NCBI GenBank assembly: GCA_020796225.1
Contig: CM036753.1
Location: forward strand, 68,170,365-68,234,364
Reading direction: 5' to 3'
From: Arion vulgaris
Taxonomy: Eukaryota > Mollusca > Gastropoda > Stylommatophora > Arionidae
Length of the DNA: 64,000 nucleotides
Part shown: piece by piece, positions 42,742-53,269 of the stretch
Layout: the number at the start of each line of letters is the position of its first letter
How positions within the stretch are numbered: the first letter of the stretch is position 1
The notes under the pieces: generated by a model
Told to the model about the DNA's origin: nothing
Seen by the model: the letters and a program-made list of their open reading frames with translations, nothing else
Database searches by the model: none
Made by a program: the position numbers and the translations under genes

Positions 42742-42902
42742 CCACAACCTGTACGATGGAATAACACTCTACATCAGTAAGTAGTACACCGTCCAAAATC
42801 TGCTTCCTCAGCTCCATCAGATAATGCATGTTGAGCGATGCTACGTGTGGTTTGGACCAACGTTTTCCGCCGTCCTCGACCTTTTCTTCGTACTTGACCC
42901 AC
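42742..42902 (-). CDS. SLC4A-like: SLC4 Na+/HCO3- cotransporter, exon 3 (N-domain)
   Basis: Exon of 161 bp from acceptor TTTTTTAATCAG (AG 42904-42903) to donor TGG|GTGAGC (GT 42741-42740). One base completes the Arg of exon 2 and one is left for exon 4. Product: [53 protein letters not shown]. Vertebrate relatives read [33 protein letters not shown]; the RW-K-EEKVE-GG-RWSKPHV block is almost invariant in SLC4 proteins. Confidence 0.97.
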
Positions 42903-43114
42903 CTGATTAAAAAACAAAAAAACACTGCATCCTAATTTTTATGATATATTTATAGAAACATTGGTTATAAACAAAATTTTTAATCTTTGAAGTGAATGGT
43001 TAAAATTATAGAAGTACAGAAATAGATACAATTTGTAAAACGCGTTGGACACAAAAAGTACATGATCTTATGTTGAAAGACACAAAGTGGCATTTTTAGA
43101 ATCAGTAAGAATAC

Positions 43115-43370
43115 GCCCATGTGTTGTCAGGGCTGACATGGGGAGCAAGGAATAGTAACATTGTGTCCTACAAGACCTGTCGTAAGAGACGACTGAGGTA
43201 GACGCCAAAGGAAGCTACCATAGTAAATAAAAAACATCGCAGAAATCGAATGTGCTGACCTACTTGTAGGCGCATAACTGGCATAACTAAATCGCTCTTA
43301 GGCTCAGATCACATGCAAATCACAAAGAGTGGTTTAACAAGTGGTCGATATGGAGCGTTTGAAGAAGAAG
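43115..43370 (+). mobile_element. SINE family D, copy
   Basis: Starts acgcccatgtgttgtcaggg; gacctgtcgtaagagacgac (43174-43193), cgctcttaggctcagatcac (43293-43312), and ends in tttgaagaagaag. Antisense to SLC4. Confidence 0.83.
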
Positions 43371-43501
43371 TGAGAATATTTATAATTTACAAATCTTCTC
43401 TTTTCTCTTGTTTTCGCCAAATATACTTTCCAGTCTGATCTTCAACATCCTGTCAAGTCTTTTAATCTGTCTCAAATACTTGATCTAACTTTGATTTCAT
43501 T

Positions 43502-44035
43502 GAGTAGTTCTTGTCCCGTGGGGCGGAATAACGCATTGTGTAAAGCATTCACTTATCGGATTGAACATACAATGGTTGTGAGTTCATTTCCCGTTTGAGA
43601 TTCTCTGTGGCGTAAAAGTTAAGTGTTCTCTTGTTTCAAACATACTCATTTCGCTCCCTCGTGGAGCCATCGGGATATTTTTATACAAGATCCCTAATCT
43701 CAGTGTAGGAGAGATTGAGTTCCTAGTTCTATTGGAGACTGACAATAAAACGTAGGTCCCTTATTCAAGATAAGCACGTAAAAGAACCCTTGGCAGTTTC
43801 AAAATCGAGAAGAGCAGGCTGGAAAGCCGCTGCCGGGAAAAAAAATCATTAGAAATATTGCAAAATAAAATTCTACAAAATATTTTCGCCATCTTATAAA
43901 TTACATTGGAGACCCTCGCCGGTGATACGGAGCTCGCGCACTGCCGCTGAGATCTTCCTGTGTAAGAAAGATATCCGGGCACATATGGTTACTCACTGAA
44001 GTGCAATGATGATGGTCCTATAAATCAGTCAATCA
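43502..44035 (-). repeat. Interspersed repeat H, copy with GATT-like end
   Basis: Inverted relative to 35033-35440: atctcagtgtaggagagatt, gagcaggctggaaagccgct (43812-43831), atcttcctgtgtaagaaaga (43950-43969). It ends in tcaatcaatcaaa. Confidence 0.75.
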
Positions 44036-44164
44036 ATCAAATTCCCTTACCGACATTTCACGAGTGAAAAAAGATATTACAGTAGTCCTCTTACTTTCTG
44101 CATGCTAGGGTTTAGAAATGCAAAGTGATACAATTTCATACCGTGTGATTTAACCTGTTGCCTT

Positions 44165-44390
44165 GCAGGTCGGCTGGGGACAACCAAAGGCTGACGGAGA
44201 GCGAACCCAGTAAACGCTGGCTAAAACCGGACACATTGCCGAAGGATAAGCACCAGAGCTCCAAATGGCGCTAAAGATGTGACGAAACACACCCATGCTA
44301 ACGCTGCATGAATCAGATTTCCACATGAATAAGACAATTTATGGGAAAATATGGTACATCAGTCTAAGCGGTGATCGTGAGAGAGATTCA
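44165..44390 (+). repeat. Repeat F fragment
   Basis: aggtcggctggggacaacca, ctggctaaaaccggacacat (44217-44236), ccgaaggataagcaccagag. Also seen at 6195-6245 and inverted at 47720-47800. A LINE remnant follows to about 44560. 44570-45010 shows nothing else but an AT run at 44694-44709. Confidence 0.6.
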
Positions 44391-45024
44391 TTTCAGGTAT
44401 ACTTTCACTCCTATTTGGTGTATCTCTTGTTTTCTTTCATTCCGTCATATTCGCCCGATACAGTTCGAAAGCCTCTATTCTGCTTTAGTTCCGTTTGTAC
44501 ATTGTCCAGGTCCCACACCCATACAACGTATATGTAACGCTTTATGATTCTCATTTTCTGCAAATAGTTTTATTAAAAATGGATTAAAAACAGAAAGATT
44601 GACTTCACTTCATTGGATTTCCCACTAAAGCGTAAAAACTGCCAGGAATATTGCACAAAGCACAAACTTCACAGTTTCATCAGCAATTCTAGATATATAT
44701 ATATATATTCCATGCTTCCAAATCGTCTGTCTCTTAACACCTCTGACAGCCAAGTTCAGTTTCTGATCTTTTTGAAACTGAACCTTTTTTAACAGACAGG
44801 AGAAGTTGTGAATGACGGATAACTGGCACCAGAAAACCAGTAGCTTCGGGCAGATTAGGTTCGTTAACCACCACTACTACAACTACTCATCTAGGAGAAG
44901 GTAAATTCTGATTTTAAAGTATCACTACCTTGTGGTTATACCTTTTGATAGGAAAGACTTGGAGAGGAAGTCCTAAGATCAAATCCGGAGCAGGATTCTC
45001 TGCGAGGCAGTATCTCATTGTATG

Positions 45025-45279
45025 AAAATCGTGGCATATCTCAAAGGACGTAGCCATCAACCACAGAAAACAAGTCGTTGATTTTTCTAGGCACCACTTA
45101 TACGTTCAGTAGTTTCCATTGCTTTCTGAACGGTGAGGTCTATTTTTACCTTTTGTAAAAATCCCACGGAAACGAATTTGCTTCCAAACTTGCCCACCAT
45201 GGGATTTGAACCAGGTACGCTTGGGTCTGTGATCGAGCTCACTACCGCTTGAGCTACAGACGCTCACATCGTACAGACG
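45025..45279 (-). mobile_element. SINE family C, complete copy
   Basis: 255 bp flanked by ATCTCATTGTATG (45012-45024, 45280-45292). On the minus strand it starts with a tRNA-like head, gcgtctgtagctcaagcggt (45263-45244), and has a B-box in tacctggttcaaatcccatg (45218-45199). The 3' end is gatatgccacgattttc. Confidence 0.93.
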
Positions 45280-45379
45280 ATCTCATTGTATGCATTGTTA
45301 ATTTGGCCAACTCTTGTGACGTTGCTGCTGCCAAGCCATCTCAATCTTTCCAAGCCCTTGATTTTTTTCAACTATCAAC

Positions 45380-45955
45380 ACGATGAACTGTTGCATAGAC
45401 AAGAGAACTGCTGCATGTACGGGGGAACTGATCTTCTTCTTCTTCTTTGCCTTTCGTTCTTTACGACCAATTTTAATCACTCTTTGTGATATGTTTGATC
45501 TTTGCCAAGAACGTGTATACGTTGCACATTGGTTTGGTAGGCCCCTAAATGCATAGACTTCTACACGTTTAGGACATGTGCATCCGATTTCAGCCAAACC
45601 TCCTTAGTCACCTCTTACGACATGCGTGGCAGGTAACAGTGGTTCTATTCTTTACACCCCAAATTTGGGCCCCGGTAACCACTCGAGCGGGGGGAACTGA
45701 TGCATAGATGGAGGAAATGTTGCGTAGACCGGAGAACTGCTTCATGGATGGTGGAACTGCGGCATAGATGGGGAAACCGCTGCATGGACTCAGGAGGTGC
45801 TGCATGGATAGTACTACTGCATAGACGGGGGAACTGTTACATGGACGGGGGAACTGCTGCATAGACGGGAGTACTGCTGCATATAAGGGAGAACTACTGC
45901 ATAGACTAGGGAACTGCTGTATGGATGGGGGAACTGTTGCATGGACAACATAAAT
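45380..45955. repeat. 18-21-bp minisatellite split by a SINE
   Basis: Units of the type gggggaactgctgcatagac on both sides of the SINE at 45433-45689: three units left, about twelve right. Unit length and sequence vary widely, so it is an older array. Confidence 0.88.
45433..45689 (-). mobile_element. SINE family E, complete, inserted in a minisatellite
   Basis: 257 bp flanked by GGGGGAACTGAT (45421-45432, 45690-45701), which is one repeat unit of the host array. Minus-strand head cgctcgagtggttaccgggg (45689-45670), gcatgtcgtaagaggtgact, gaaatcggatgcacatgtcc, and tail GAAGAAGAAG. Confidence 0.93.
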
Positions 45956-46060
45956 CCTCCATATTATCATGCATAAAAAGCACCCTGAAATGGAAAGTCC
46001 AGCATTACCTCACGACGTAGACACACTACAAGAAATAACAGAGAAAACATGAACGGAGAA

Positions 46061-46196
46061 AGCAGAAATAAACCCCTCCATTGGCACCATTGTTTCTCGA
46101 GACTAACAATATGTCATCATATATATATTTTGATGACATATTGTTAGTCTCGAGAAACAATGGAAGTGTGCCAAATGGTGAGTTTTATTTCTGCTT
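46061..46196. repeat. Long inverted repeat (hairpin)
   Basis: The inner arms 46087-46119 and 46131-46163 are perfect 33 bp reverse complements (ccattgtttctcgagactaa...), with an 11 bp AT loop. With small gaps the pairing extends outward to agcagaaataaa (46061-46072) and its mate ending near 46196. It lies 90-225 bp downstream of the SLC4 exon 2 donor and could be a fold-back element. Confidence 0.92.
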
Positions 46197-46285
46197 TTAC
46201 CACCTTCGTCTTAATAAGCCATAAACTAAAATATGTAAACTTGTACCTCTTAAGTTCAAAAAGCTCCTAGGACACGTCTACATAC

Positions 46286-46451
46286 CTGGCCCACTCTCTC
46301 CACTCAAACTCTTCGCCTCTTTGAGTGAGCACATCCATCTCCACAAAGAGACGTCTGGTTCGATGTTTGCGATCCCTAACTTGATTAATTAGAGTCTGCA
46401 CTTTCTCTGCCGGGTCGTAAGTTGAACTCCCGAACGCACGTAGAGTGGTAA
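46286..46451 (-). CDS. SLC4A-like: SLC4 Na+/HCO3- cotransporter, exon 2 (start of N-domain)
   Basis: Exon of 166 bp from acceptor CTTTTTTCCAG (AG 46453-46452) to donor CAG|GTATGT (GT 46285-46284). Two bases complete a codon of the previous exon and two are left for exon 3. Product: TTLRAFGSSTYDPAEKVQTL, INQVRDRKHRTRRLFVEMDV, LTQRGEEFEWREWA. Relatives read LFTELDEL-----QE-EWKE-ARW here; E and the W of EWRE are kept and the Arg of AR-W is split across the intron. The first half is variable in the family. Confidence 0.93.
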
Positions 46452-46562
46452 CTGGAAAAAAGTTGAACAATTTTCTTAGTTTTTTTGTTTTCTTTTCGTT
46501 TCTTCTTGCTTCTTAGCTAGTCTGTCGTGATTTCAATAAGTTACTATTTCTACATTTTTTTC

Positions 46563-46705
46563 TTCACTACCACTACTACCGCCACCACCACCACCACTAC
46601 TGTCACTGCTACTAGAACAACAGCTACTACTACTTCTATTACTACTATCAATCCCACATCTTCTACTATTACTGTTACTTCTACCACTACTACTGCTACT
46701 ACTAT

Positions 46706-46746
<41 letters not shown>

Positions 46747-46779
46747 TTACTAATACTAATACTACTACTACTACTACTA

Positions 46780-46844
<65 letters not shown>

Positions 46845-46975
46845 ATACTACTACTGTACTACTATTTCTTCTATTACTACTAACATTGCTTTAACTAACT
46901 GATAGCAACTACAACTACTATTACTACTACTCCTACTACTACAACAACTACTACTGCTAATACTATAAATATCAG
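46563..46975. repeat. ACT trinucleotide array
   Basis: About 400 bp of ACT/CTA units, purest at 46695-46855, with substitutions towards both ends. Translation gives only Thr, Tyr or Leu runs. Confidence 0.95.
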
Positions 46976-47262
46976 GGCAATTAATCACTACACTTTTCAT
47001 CAATAAATAAACATGGACTGATAAAATTAAGTAATTAAGCTTGCAGTTTTATATCAAACATATGTACAAGTCAGACTAGATTAAAACGAATTTCAAATTT
47101 TCTGACCAGGTTGACGTCTTATGCTATCGAGGTTCACGTCAGCCATGGGACTCTTTGCGAAGGATACCCACTGACCAATCATTATGGAAAGATATTTTTA
47201 CTGACCTACAAAGGGCTATGTAGCATGTCGGTCATGACTACTTTTTCCGTCTGTATCCAGGG

Positions 47263-47372
47263 CAACCTACTAAACGTATAAGTGGTGCCTAAAAATCGAC
47301 GACGCGTTTACGTTGTCGTTGATCGTGACGTCATGTAAAGGATATAACACAATTTTCATTTCATCTCGGAAA
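47263..47372 (+). mobile_element. SINE family C, 3' fragment
   Basis: ctactaaacgtataagtggt (47267-47286), gtgcctaaaaatcgacgac and ggatataacacaattttcat. The head is missing. Confidence 0.75.
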
Positions 47373-47624
47373 CAGAAGAAGCAGAAACAAAACGAATATA
47401 ATTCGAGAAAAACGATAACAGTTTCAGGAGTTAACAACATAACTGCTGACGTGAAAATATGAATAGAAATTTGAGAAACTATCGTTAATCACTTGTAGAC
47501 AAGAATATATTAACATTAACGATGATGAATAATCACACATAATTCATAACAAAAGTGGACCAGCAAAAGTATGTGACCTTGTATCGTGCTTATCGGTATT
47601 CAAATGAGGAGTTAGGATTTTCTC

Positions 47625-48745
47625 TCTCTCTCGATCGTTCTTTTTGGTCATTTTGATCATTCTTATTGTGATATATAAACAGCCTTTGCCAAGAACGTAT
47701 TTTTACTGATGTTTATCCTTCGGTGAAGTGTCCGATTTCAGCCAGCGTTTACTGGGTTCGCTCTCCGTCAGCCTTTGGCTGTCCCAGCCGACCTGCAAGA
47801 CAGGAGGTTGTTATTTTCTGTTAGGGTAGCGACCCTTAGACAACCTACCCTCCGGGGTTGTTGAGCGTCATCTGCCAGGTAACCTGTCTTTTTTTAGACT
47901 ACTTGGTTTTCCTACCGTCCAGTTTTGTGTACGGTTTGCTACGCTAGCCTTTGATTGCTCCCAATCTAATTGCAAGGCAGTAGTAGTTCCCTGCGAGGGG
48001 AAACGTGCACTGGATTCAAGTCTCTGCTGGGTTTTCCAGTTTTTCTGCTCATTTGGGTGGCCCGCTCACCCCTACGATTGTTTTGGTGCCTTCCCATCGT
48101 ATCTATCAGTTCACACCATGCTCACATTTACTATGCCTCTAGGCTGTCCGGACATGGAGCTCAACTCGGACCCCACCTCAGCGCTCCGAGTTTCGCCCTA
48201 TGTGGGCCCATGTGCAACTCAATTGGGGCCCCCACCACAGGGCTTCGAGTTTAGCCACATGTGGGCCCACGTCTCTTTTTCTGGATGCACCTCTCATCCT
48301 TTTATGTTCGTTTGTTTAGCCTTTCCCGCCAGCCGGCCGAGAGATTGTGGTAACTGTGGTGCGGCTTTTGCTTTGTTACACTTCGTGCTTTTTATGCTCT
48401 TTTCCCCAAGAGTTGGCAATTTCAGTGCGGTCATTTACTTCGGGAAGCTAGCATTCGTGCGCAGACGACTCTCGCACATTACCGTTTCTTACGTTTCAAT
48501 CACTAACTTTTCATCGGACTTCGGCCAGGAGATGCATGCATTTTGTACAGGGTTTTGTACCTGCGTTACTTTTCTGTGCTTGCACTACTACCACTACCTG
48601 TTGCTCTTCCTGGGTCCCAACCCGCTTAGCTAGACAGAAACCGTTGTCTGTTACCAGAGTCATCACGTGGAGGTGGGGTAGGATCTTGATTAGTGCCAGC
48701 TCACAACCCTGGCGTGACGTTGTCCCTATGCGTCTTTGACCCCGA
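47625..48745 (-). repeat. Interspersed repeat F, inverted copy
   Basis: tctctctctcgatcgttctt (47624-47643), the cagcctttggctgtcccagc block (47769-47788), later tagctagacagaaaccgttg and tcttgattagtgccagctca (48682-48701), then gacgttgtccctatgcgtct. The 171-codon plus-strand frame here is antisense to the other copies and is not supported as a gene. Confidence 0.72.
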
Positions 48746-48879
48746 GCAAGGATTTGTGCTAATAACTTGGGAAATTATGCACAGTAACTGTATAGTATTT
48801 TCAGTAGTGTAGTATCGTATACCGACACATTTGTCCACGATAGTTAGTGTAACACTAAGCTCTTTGGTACCCATCATCG

Positions 48880-49150
48880 TATAAATTGTTCTGAGCAGAA
48901 CTTTGCCACCCCTACCAGTCCTTCCTAACTTCTCTATCTCATAGGACAGATGTTCGGTTTCTGCAGTCGTCGTGTAGAAATCATCAATCACATCCTGAAT
49001 CCATCTTCTTTGTGATCTTCCTTTTTCTCTTCTTTGGTGGGATGCCTTCTACCGTAATGGTCTTCTCCAACCCTTCATGTCTCTTTATTTGTCCAGGATA
49101 TTTCAATTTTCTTATTTTTATTTGTAACATTAGCCAGTCGACTTTAATTT
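48880..49150 (-). mobile_element. LINE 3' fragment, family V
   Basis: gagcagaactttgccacccc (48893-48912) and aaatcatcaatcacatcctg: minus-strand remains of a TAAEAEHLSYEIEKL-type tail. Confidence 0.7.
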
Positions 49151-49504
49151 TGAGTTTTTTTTCTAGATATATCTATTTGTTCTCTTCTCTATCCATTATA
49201 CACGGATGACTCTTCTGTAACACTTATATTTTAAAAAAGCACATAGATGTGTTCCCATTGTCTTCTTAAATGTCCATGATTTACACTCATACATTGCCAC
49301 TGGAAATTTGCAAGTTCTTAGTATTCTGATCTTTGTTTTCCTATCAGTTCTTTGCTACTATCTATGCTGAAAGATCTTTAACTTATCCACATAAAAGTGA
49401 TACGCAAACCTGTGTTATTGATCGGAGCGGGTATAGCACCAATTCTAATACCTCCACATCCAAGTTTTATACAGTCTTATGACGTACTCAATAATTATCA
49501 TTAT

Positions 49505-49740
49505 CAAATAGCTTGTAATGAGTAGAACTTTCCCACCCCTACAGTATTCTGGAATATCTCTCTCTCATAGGCCTCTGCAGACGTCATGTTCAAACCATCA
49601 GTTACATCCTGAATCCATCTTCTTCGCGGTCTTCCTCTCCACCTTGTTTGCGTACATCTATGTACATCTGGTCTATGAGAGAGAGAAATTCTGAAGGACT
49701 GTTGGGGTAGCAAAGTTCTGCTCAGGACAAGCTATTTGAT
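49505..49740 (-). mobile_element. LINE C-terminal fragment, family V
   Basis: Minus-strand frame 49504-49713: RWRGRPRRRWIQDVTDGLNM, TSAEAYERE. The tail is GAT-rich, lying beside gatgatgatgac at 49738. 49745-50090 shows nothing recognised. Confidence 0.8.
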
Positions 49741-50094
49741 GATGATGACTTATTTACTTACACATACTCAATATGATCTATTCGAATAGTACAACCATAT
49801 TTCATTAACTTTATAGTAGATTGTCCCAGTTCTAACCGCGTGTTTCCTGCTCCAATTTTGTACAATTATGCCTTTTAGTAACTAGTTATTTCTGAAAAAC
49901 ATGAATAATTTGGTCGCTCAAACGTCTAACTAGCTCGGATTCGATAGCAAATTACTGAAATGTGTTGCCGTTTCAGAGATTGCAACAGAACCAAGTCAAA
50001 TTAGTTTCACTAATCACATTGTTAGAGTTAACTACCCACTAGTGATGTGCGAATAGTAAGTAGTCGATACTCAAATAGCGAATACTTCTAGGTA

Positions 50095-50280
50095 TCTAAA
50101 GTAACGAGAGTCGTCGATTTTCTAGCCACCACTTACACGTACAGTAGTTCGCCATTGTTTTCTGAACGGTGAAATCTATTTTTATCCTTCGTAAAAATCC
50201 AAGGGAACTAATTTGCTTCCAAATGTGCCCGCCGCGGAGTTTGAACTTGGATTGTGACGAGCTCACTCCCGCCGCACACA
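50095..50280 (-). mobile_element. SINE family C, partial copy
   Basis: gattttctagccaccactta (50117-50136), ttctgaacggtgaaatctat (50160-50179), gcccgccgcggagtttgaac. The head is lost after gacgagctcactcccgc. Confidence 0.8.
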
Positions 50281-50394
50281 AATCAACTAGATCAAATTTG
50301 ATATATTGCATCTTCAGTATCGATTGCTGGGGAGTTGAAGATCGTCGAAATACGTTGATAATTGATGCTGAGATCAATTAGATATACACAGAAG

Positions 50395-50590
50395 AAACTC
50401 AAAATCAAGGAAAGCTGACTGATGCTAGAAACATGAATGAGAAAATTGAGGTATTGGGGAAGGAAGCATCCCGACAAAGTAAAGAATTGAAAGACAACGG
50501 AGAAGATGGATTCAGGATGTGACTAATGATTTGAGCCTGACGGCTGCAGAGGCGGGAGATCTGGTCTATGAGTACGTCTCAAATGGCAAT
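50395..50590 (+). mobile_element. LINE C-terminal remnant, family V
   Basis: Plus strand: KNRQRRRWIQDVTNDLSLTA-like block near 50485-50540, then GDLVYEYV and a stop. 50600-50860 shows nothing recognised; 50860-51080 is an unclassified AT-rich stretch with a TTC run. Confidence 0.65.
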
Positions 50591-51185
50591 GATACTCAGA
50601 TAAAAGTGGATACACAGTAAAAGGTCGTCTACCCAAATATGTACCTAGTAATAACAGAGGCTGTCAAAGACACTATATACACAAGAGAATATTCTAGAAA
50701 TCTCTTCTTATATTGGCCCTGTGAGGATAGCAATACAGGATTAGAGATCAGAAACACAAATAAATGAAAGAAAAACTATATGATTAAATAGCAGAAACTA
50801 CATATTAAAGATTGAGCACATCAATAAACCATTCAAGCATCCAAAAATCAACATCTTCTTCTTCTTTTTTTGTCGTCCAGTGTCGTGGTTTTAAGTTTTT
50901 GTCTTGCGCTGTACTGGTGGTTTGGGTGATTGTTATTTTGCTCTTTGACAGGATTCTGCTATGCCATCTAACCATCTTTACGTTGTCTTCTCTTGTCTTC
51001 TTTCCTGATGTCATGTGTTCAACATGGAAACTAAAAAGAAGCTGATGGATGCCTTTTTCATTCCGATGATATGTCATTAATGTCAGACATGAACAGTTTT
51101 AGCAAGCAGCAACGGCAAGAAGGATGCTCAGAAAATAGACGGATAGACGGAGTCAAAGATACACTAAATAAACTTAACATGGTTA

Positions 51186-51440
51186 TTGGTTACTAAATTG
51201 ACGTAATTGCTCTCAGGGCAGAACCATAGGTGCTCAGTCTTCCCCAACATATATCCAAGAATATGCATACTGATGGTTCCTGTGGCTCGCTGGTTAAACA
51301 CATTCCTCACTTTGCATTTCAGGCATCCAGTTCTACCCGTACAACAGGTAACTCCAAACTGCTTAAATCGGTTGATCGATTCAACATATATTTTAGTGTC
51401 TTCATCAAGCAGGCAGTCGCGGCTGAAGAACATCCCTCTT
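51186..51440 (-). repeat. Unclassified repeat with an open minus frame
   Basis: 51186-51350 pairs with 12655-12805. The minus frame (51164-51433) includes FKQFGVTCCTGRTGCLKCKV with four cysteines, then RATGTISMHILGYML. The CC---GC--C spacing could be a small zinc motif of a transposon protein, but I recognise no family. Confidence 0.45.
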
Positions 51441-51889
51441 ATCCATCTTCAACTCACCAACAATCGATGCTGTTGATGCAAGCCTGTCCGCTTGAATCAA
51501 GTTAACACGGCAATAATTTAAGCCATACACCTCTCAACTACAAGAAAACTATACATTCCTCCTTGCTGCAACGCTACAGGACACAAGCAGTAGTAAAAAG
51601 GAAGAAGTGGTATACCCTTCGATGTAGAAATGGCACTTAATCTAATGTAATTTAAAGTTGCATTATTCTAAGTGGTTCTTATAACAAATACTTATTCCAT
51701 AAAGTAAATGTTTGAGAACCCTATAACAAGCTGTCACATAACACTAGATTAAATGCTATGTCTATTGCTTCTGTTCTTCTACCAAGGTCAGATTATGAGT
51801 ATAACAGGTGCAGAGTAGACAATTACTGTTATGCTTATAGATCATTAGAATTACTGTGTTGTATTATTGTGTTAGTGGTTATGAAGGAC

Positions 51890-52175
51890 ATTGATATTCA
51901 AAATAAATATACTCACAGACAGCTGGTGCCACATTTGGCAGTGGTGAAACAACGTAAGGTTGCCTGGTACGGATAGACTCACTTTCAAAGATTTTTTTAG
52001 AAGCGACAGTTGAGGGTGGAGGGGGAAAAGGAGGACAAAGAAAATTTTGGATTGACAATATTAAGAGATGGTCAGGGCTTGAATTTTCCTCCCTACTTGT
52101 TCGGAAAGTTAAAGAAAGAGAACTATGGCGGGCATTCTGTGCTGATATCTTTCATTATTATCTACTATAAGTTGA
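51890..52175 (+). mobile_element. LINE C-terminal remnant, family W
   Basis: Plus strand, with frameshifts: GKGGQRKFWIDNIKRWSGLE (about 52022-52081) then FSSLLVRKVKERELWRAF. This is the GRQKK-W-DNIKEWTGLEF----R---DR--WR-L tail common in animal LINEs. 52200-53260 contains no recognised gene or element. Confidence 0.75.
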
Positions 52176-53269
52176 GGACTGTTCGTATGTAATAAAAAAA
52201 AAACCAATGTAGCGATGATAACAGGTGACATACAAGCGAGGGACCAATTTTCATACCACGCGGTATATTGCGGACTACTTTGCAAGGCCCGTTTGTTTAA
52301 TCTTTAACCAACGACACACTATGGATAATGTGGTCAACATTATACCCGCCATCTTTTTTTAAAAGTGTTTTCTTGTGCTCAGATGTGGCTGGGTCGATCT
52401 AAGTGACGTTTGCTGTCAAAAAAGACCAACTCCATTTGGGGATTGAAATGATACTATACTTCTAGTGAAGAAATGCAAAAAAACACTATGCTATCTCGGC
52501 TCTCAATGAAAGAAATAGTGATGCAAAATCGAACCACTGTTAAATATAAGAAAATTAGACAACAGACCTAATGGTCAAGGAAGGTGTTGTAGGAGAGCAG
52601 TGGGATGTTTCAGTTACTTATCATTCAACATAAAGAATTATTAAGTCTACATAAAGTCATCAATACTAACACAGAACGACTAACAAAATATGACCAGATT
52701 AGAACAAGCTGTCACTCTGTCTCTCAGAGAAGGACACAACTGACTTCGTAGTCACATGAATATAAAATTCATGATTCAGCTATGTGTACATCTGTGCAGG
52801 CACCCTGACTGCATAGCACCTACTTCAAGACTGCCCGAGTAAGGTATACAGAGTCACACTCACATGTATAGGGACATAATACTGGAAAGAAAACTACGCT
52901 GACCTCTTTTTTAACTACAAAAGACAGTGAAGCTTATACATAGGACAACGTTGAATATAAGACGTTGAATATCTTTCAAGCGAATGAAAAGAAGGAAAGA
53001 TAATCTAGTCGCCGGTCTAGTTTTTTCGCACCTTCCATTCGATTGTTATTTTTCTGGTTATTTCCCCTTAAGTTTACTAAGATGTACGTTTTGTGACGTT
53101 TTCAACACAATTCATAGTTTCATAACCATTAGCTTCTCGTCTTCAAAACATTGAGAATAGATTTGATAACAAATGGACATTCAGATCTATTCTGTAGTTT
53201 TGTGACAGATAGCAGATATTCATTGGCAGTTGTCTTCGTTGTAATATATGGCCTTTTTCGTCTTTACAG

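Noticed and set aside
46527..46883. Thr/Leu-rich 118-codon frame
   Set aside because: An ACT trinucleotide array.
48118..48633. 171-codon plus frame
   Set aside because: It lies in an inverted copy of repeat F and is antisense to the other copies; none of them keeps the frame.
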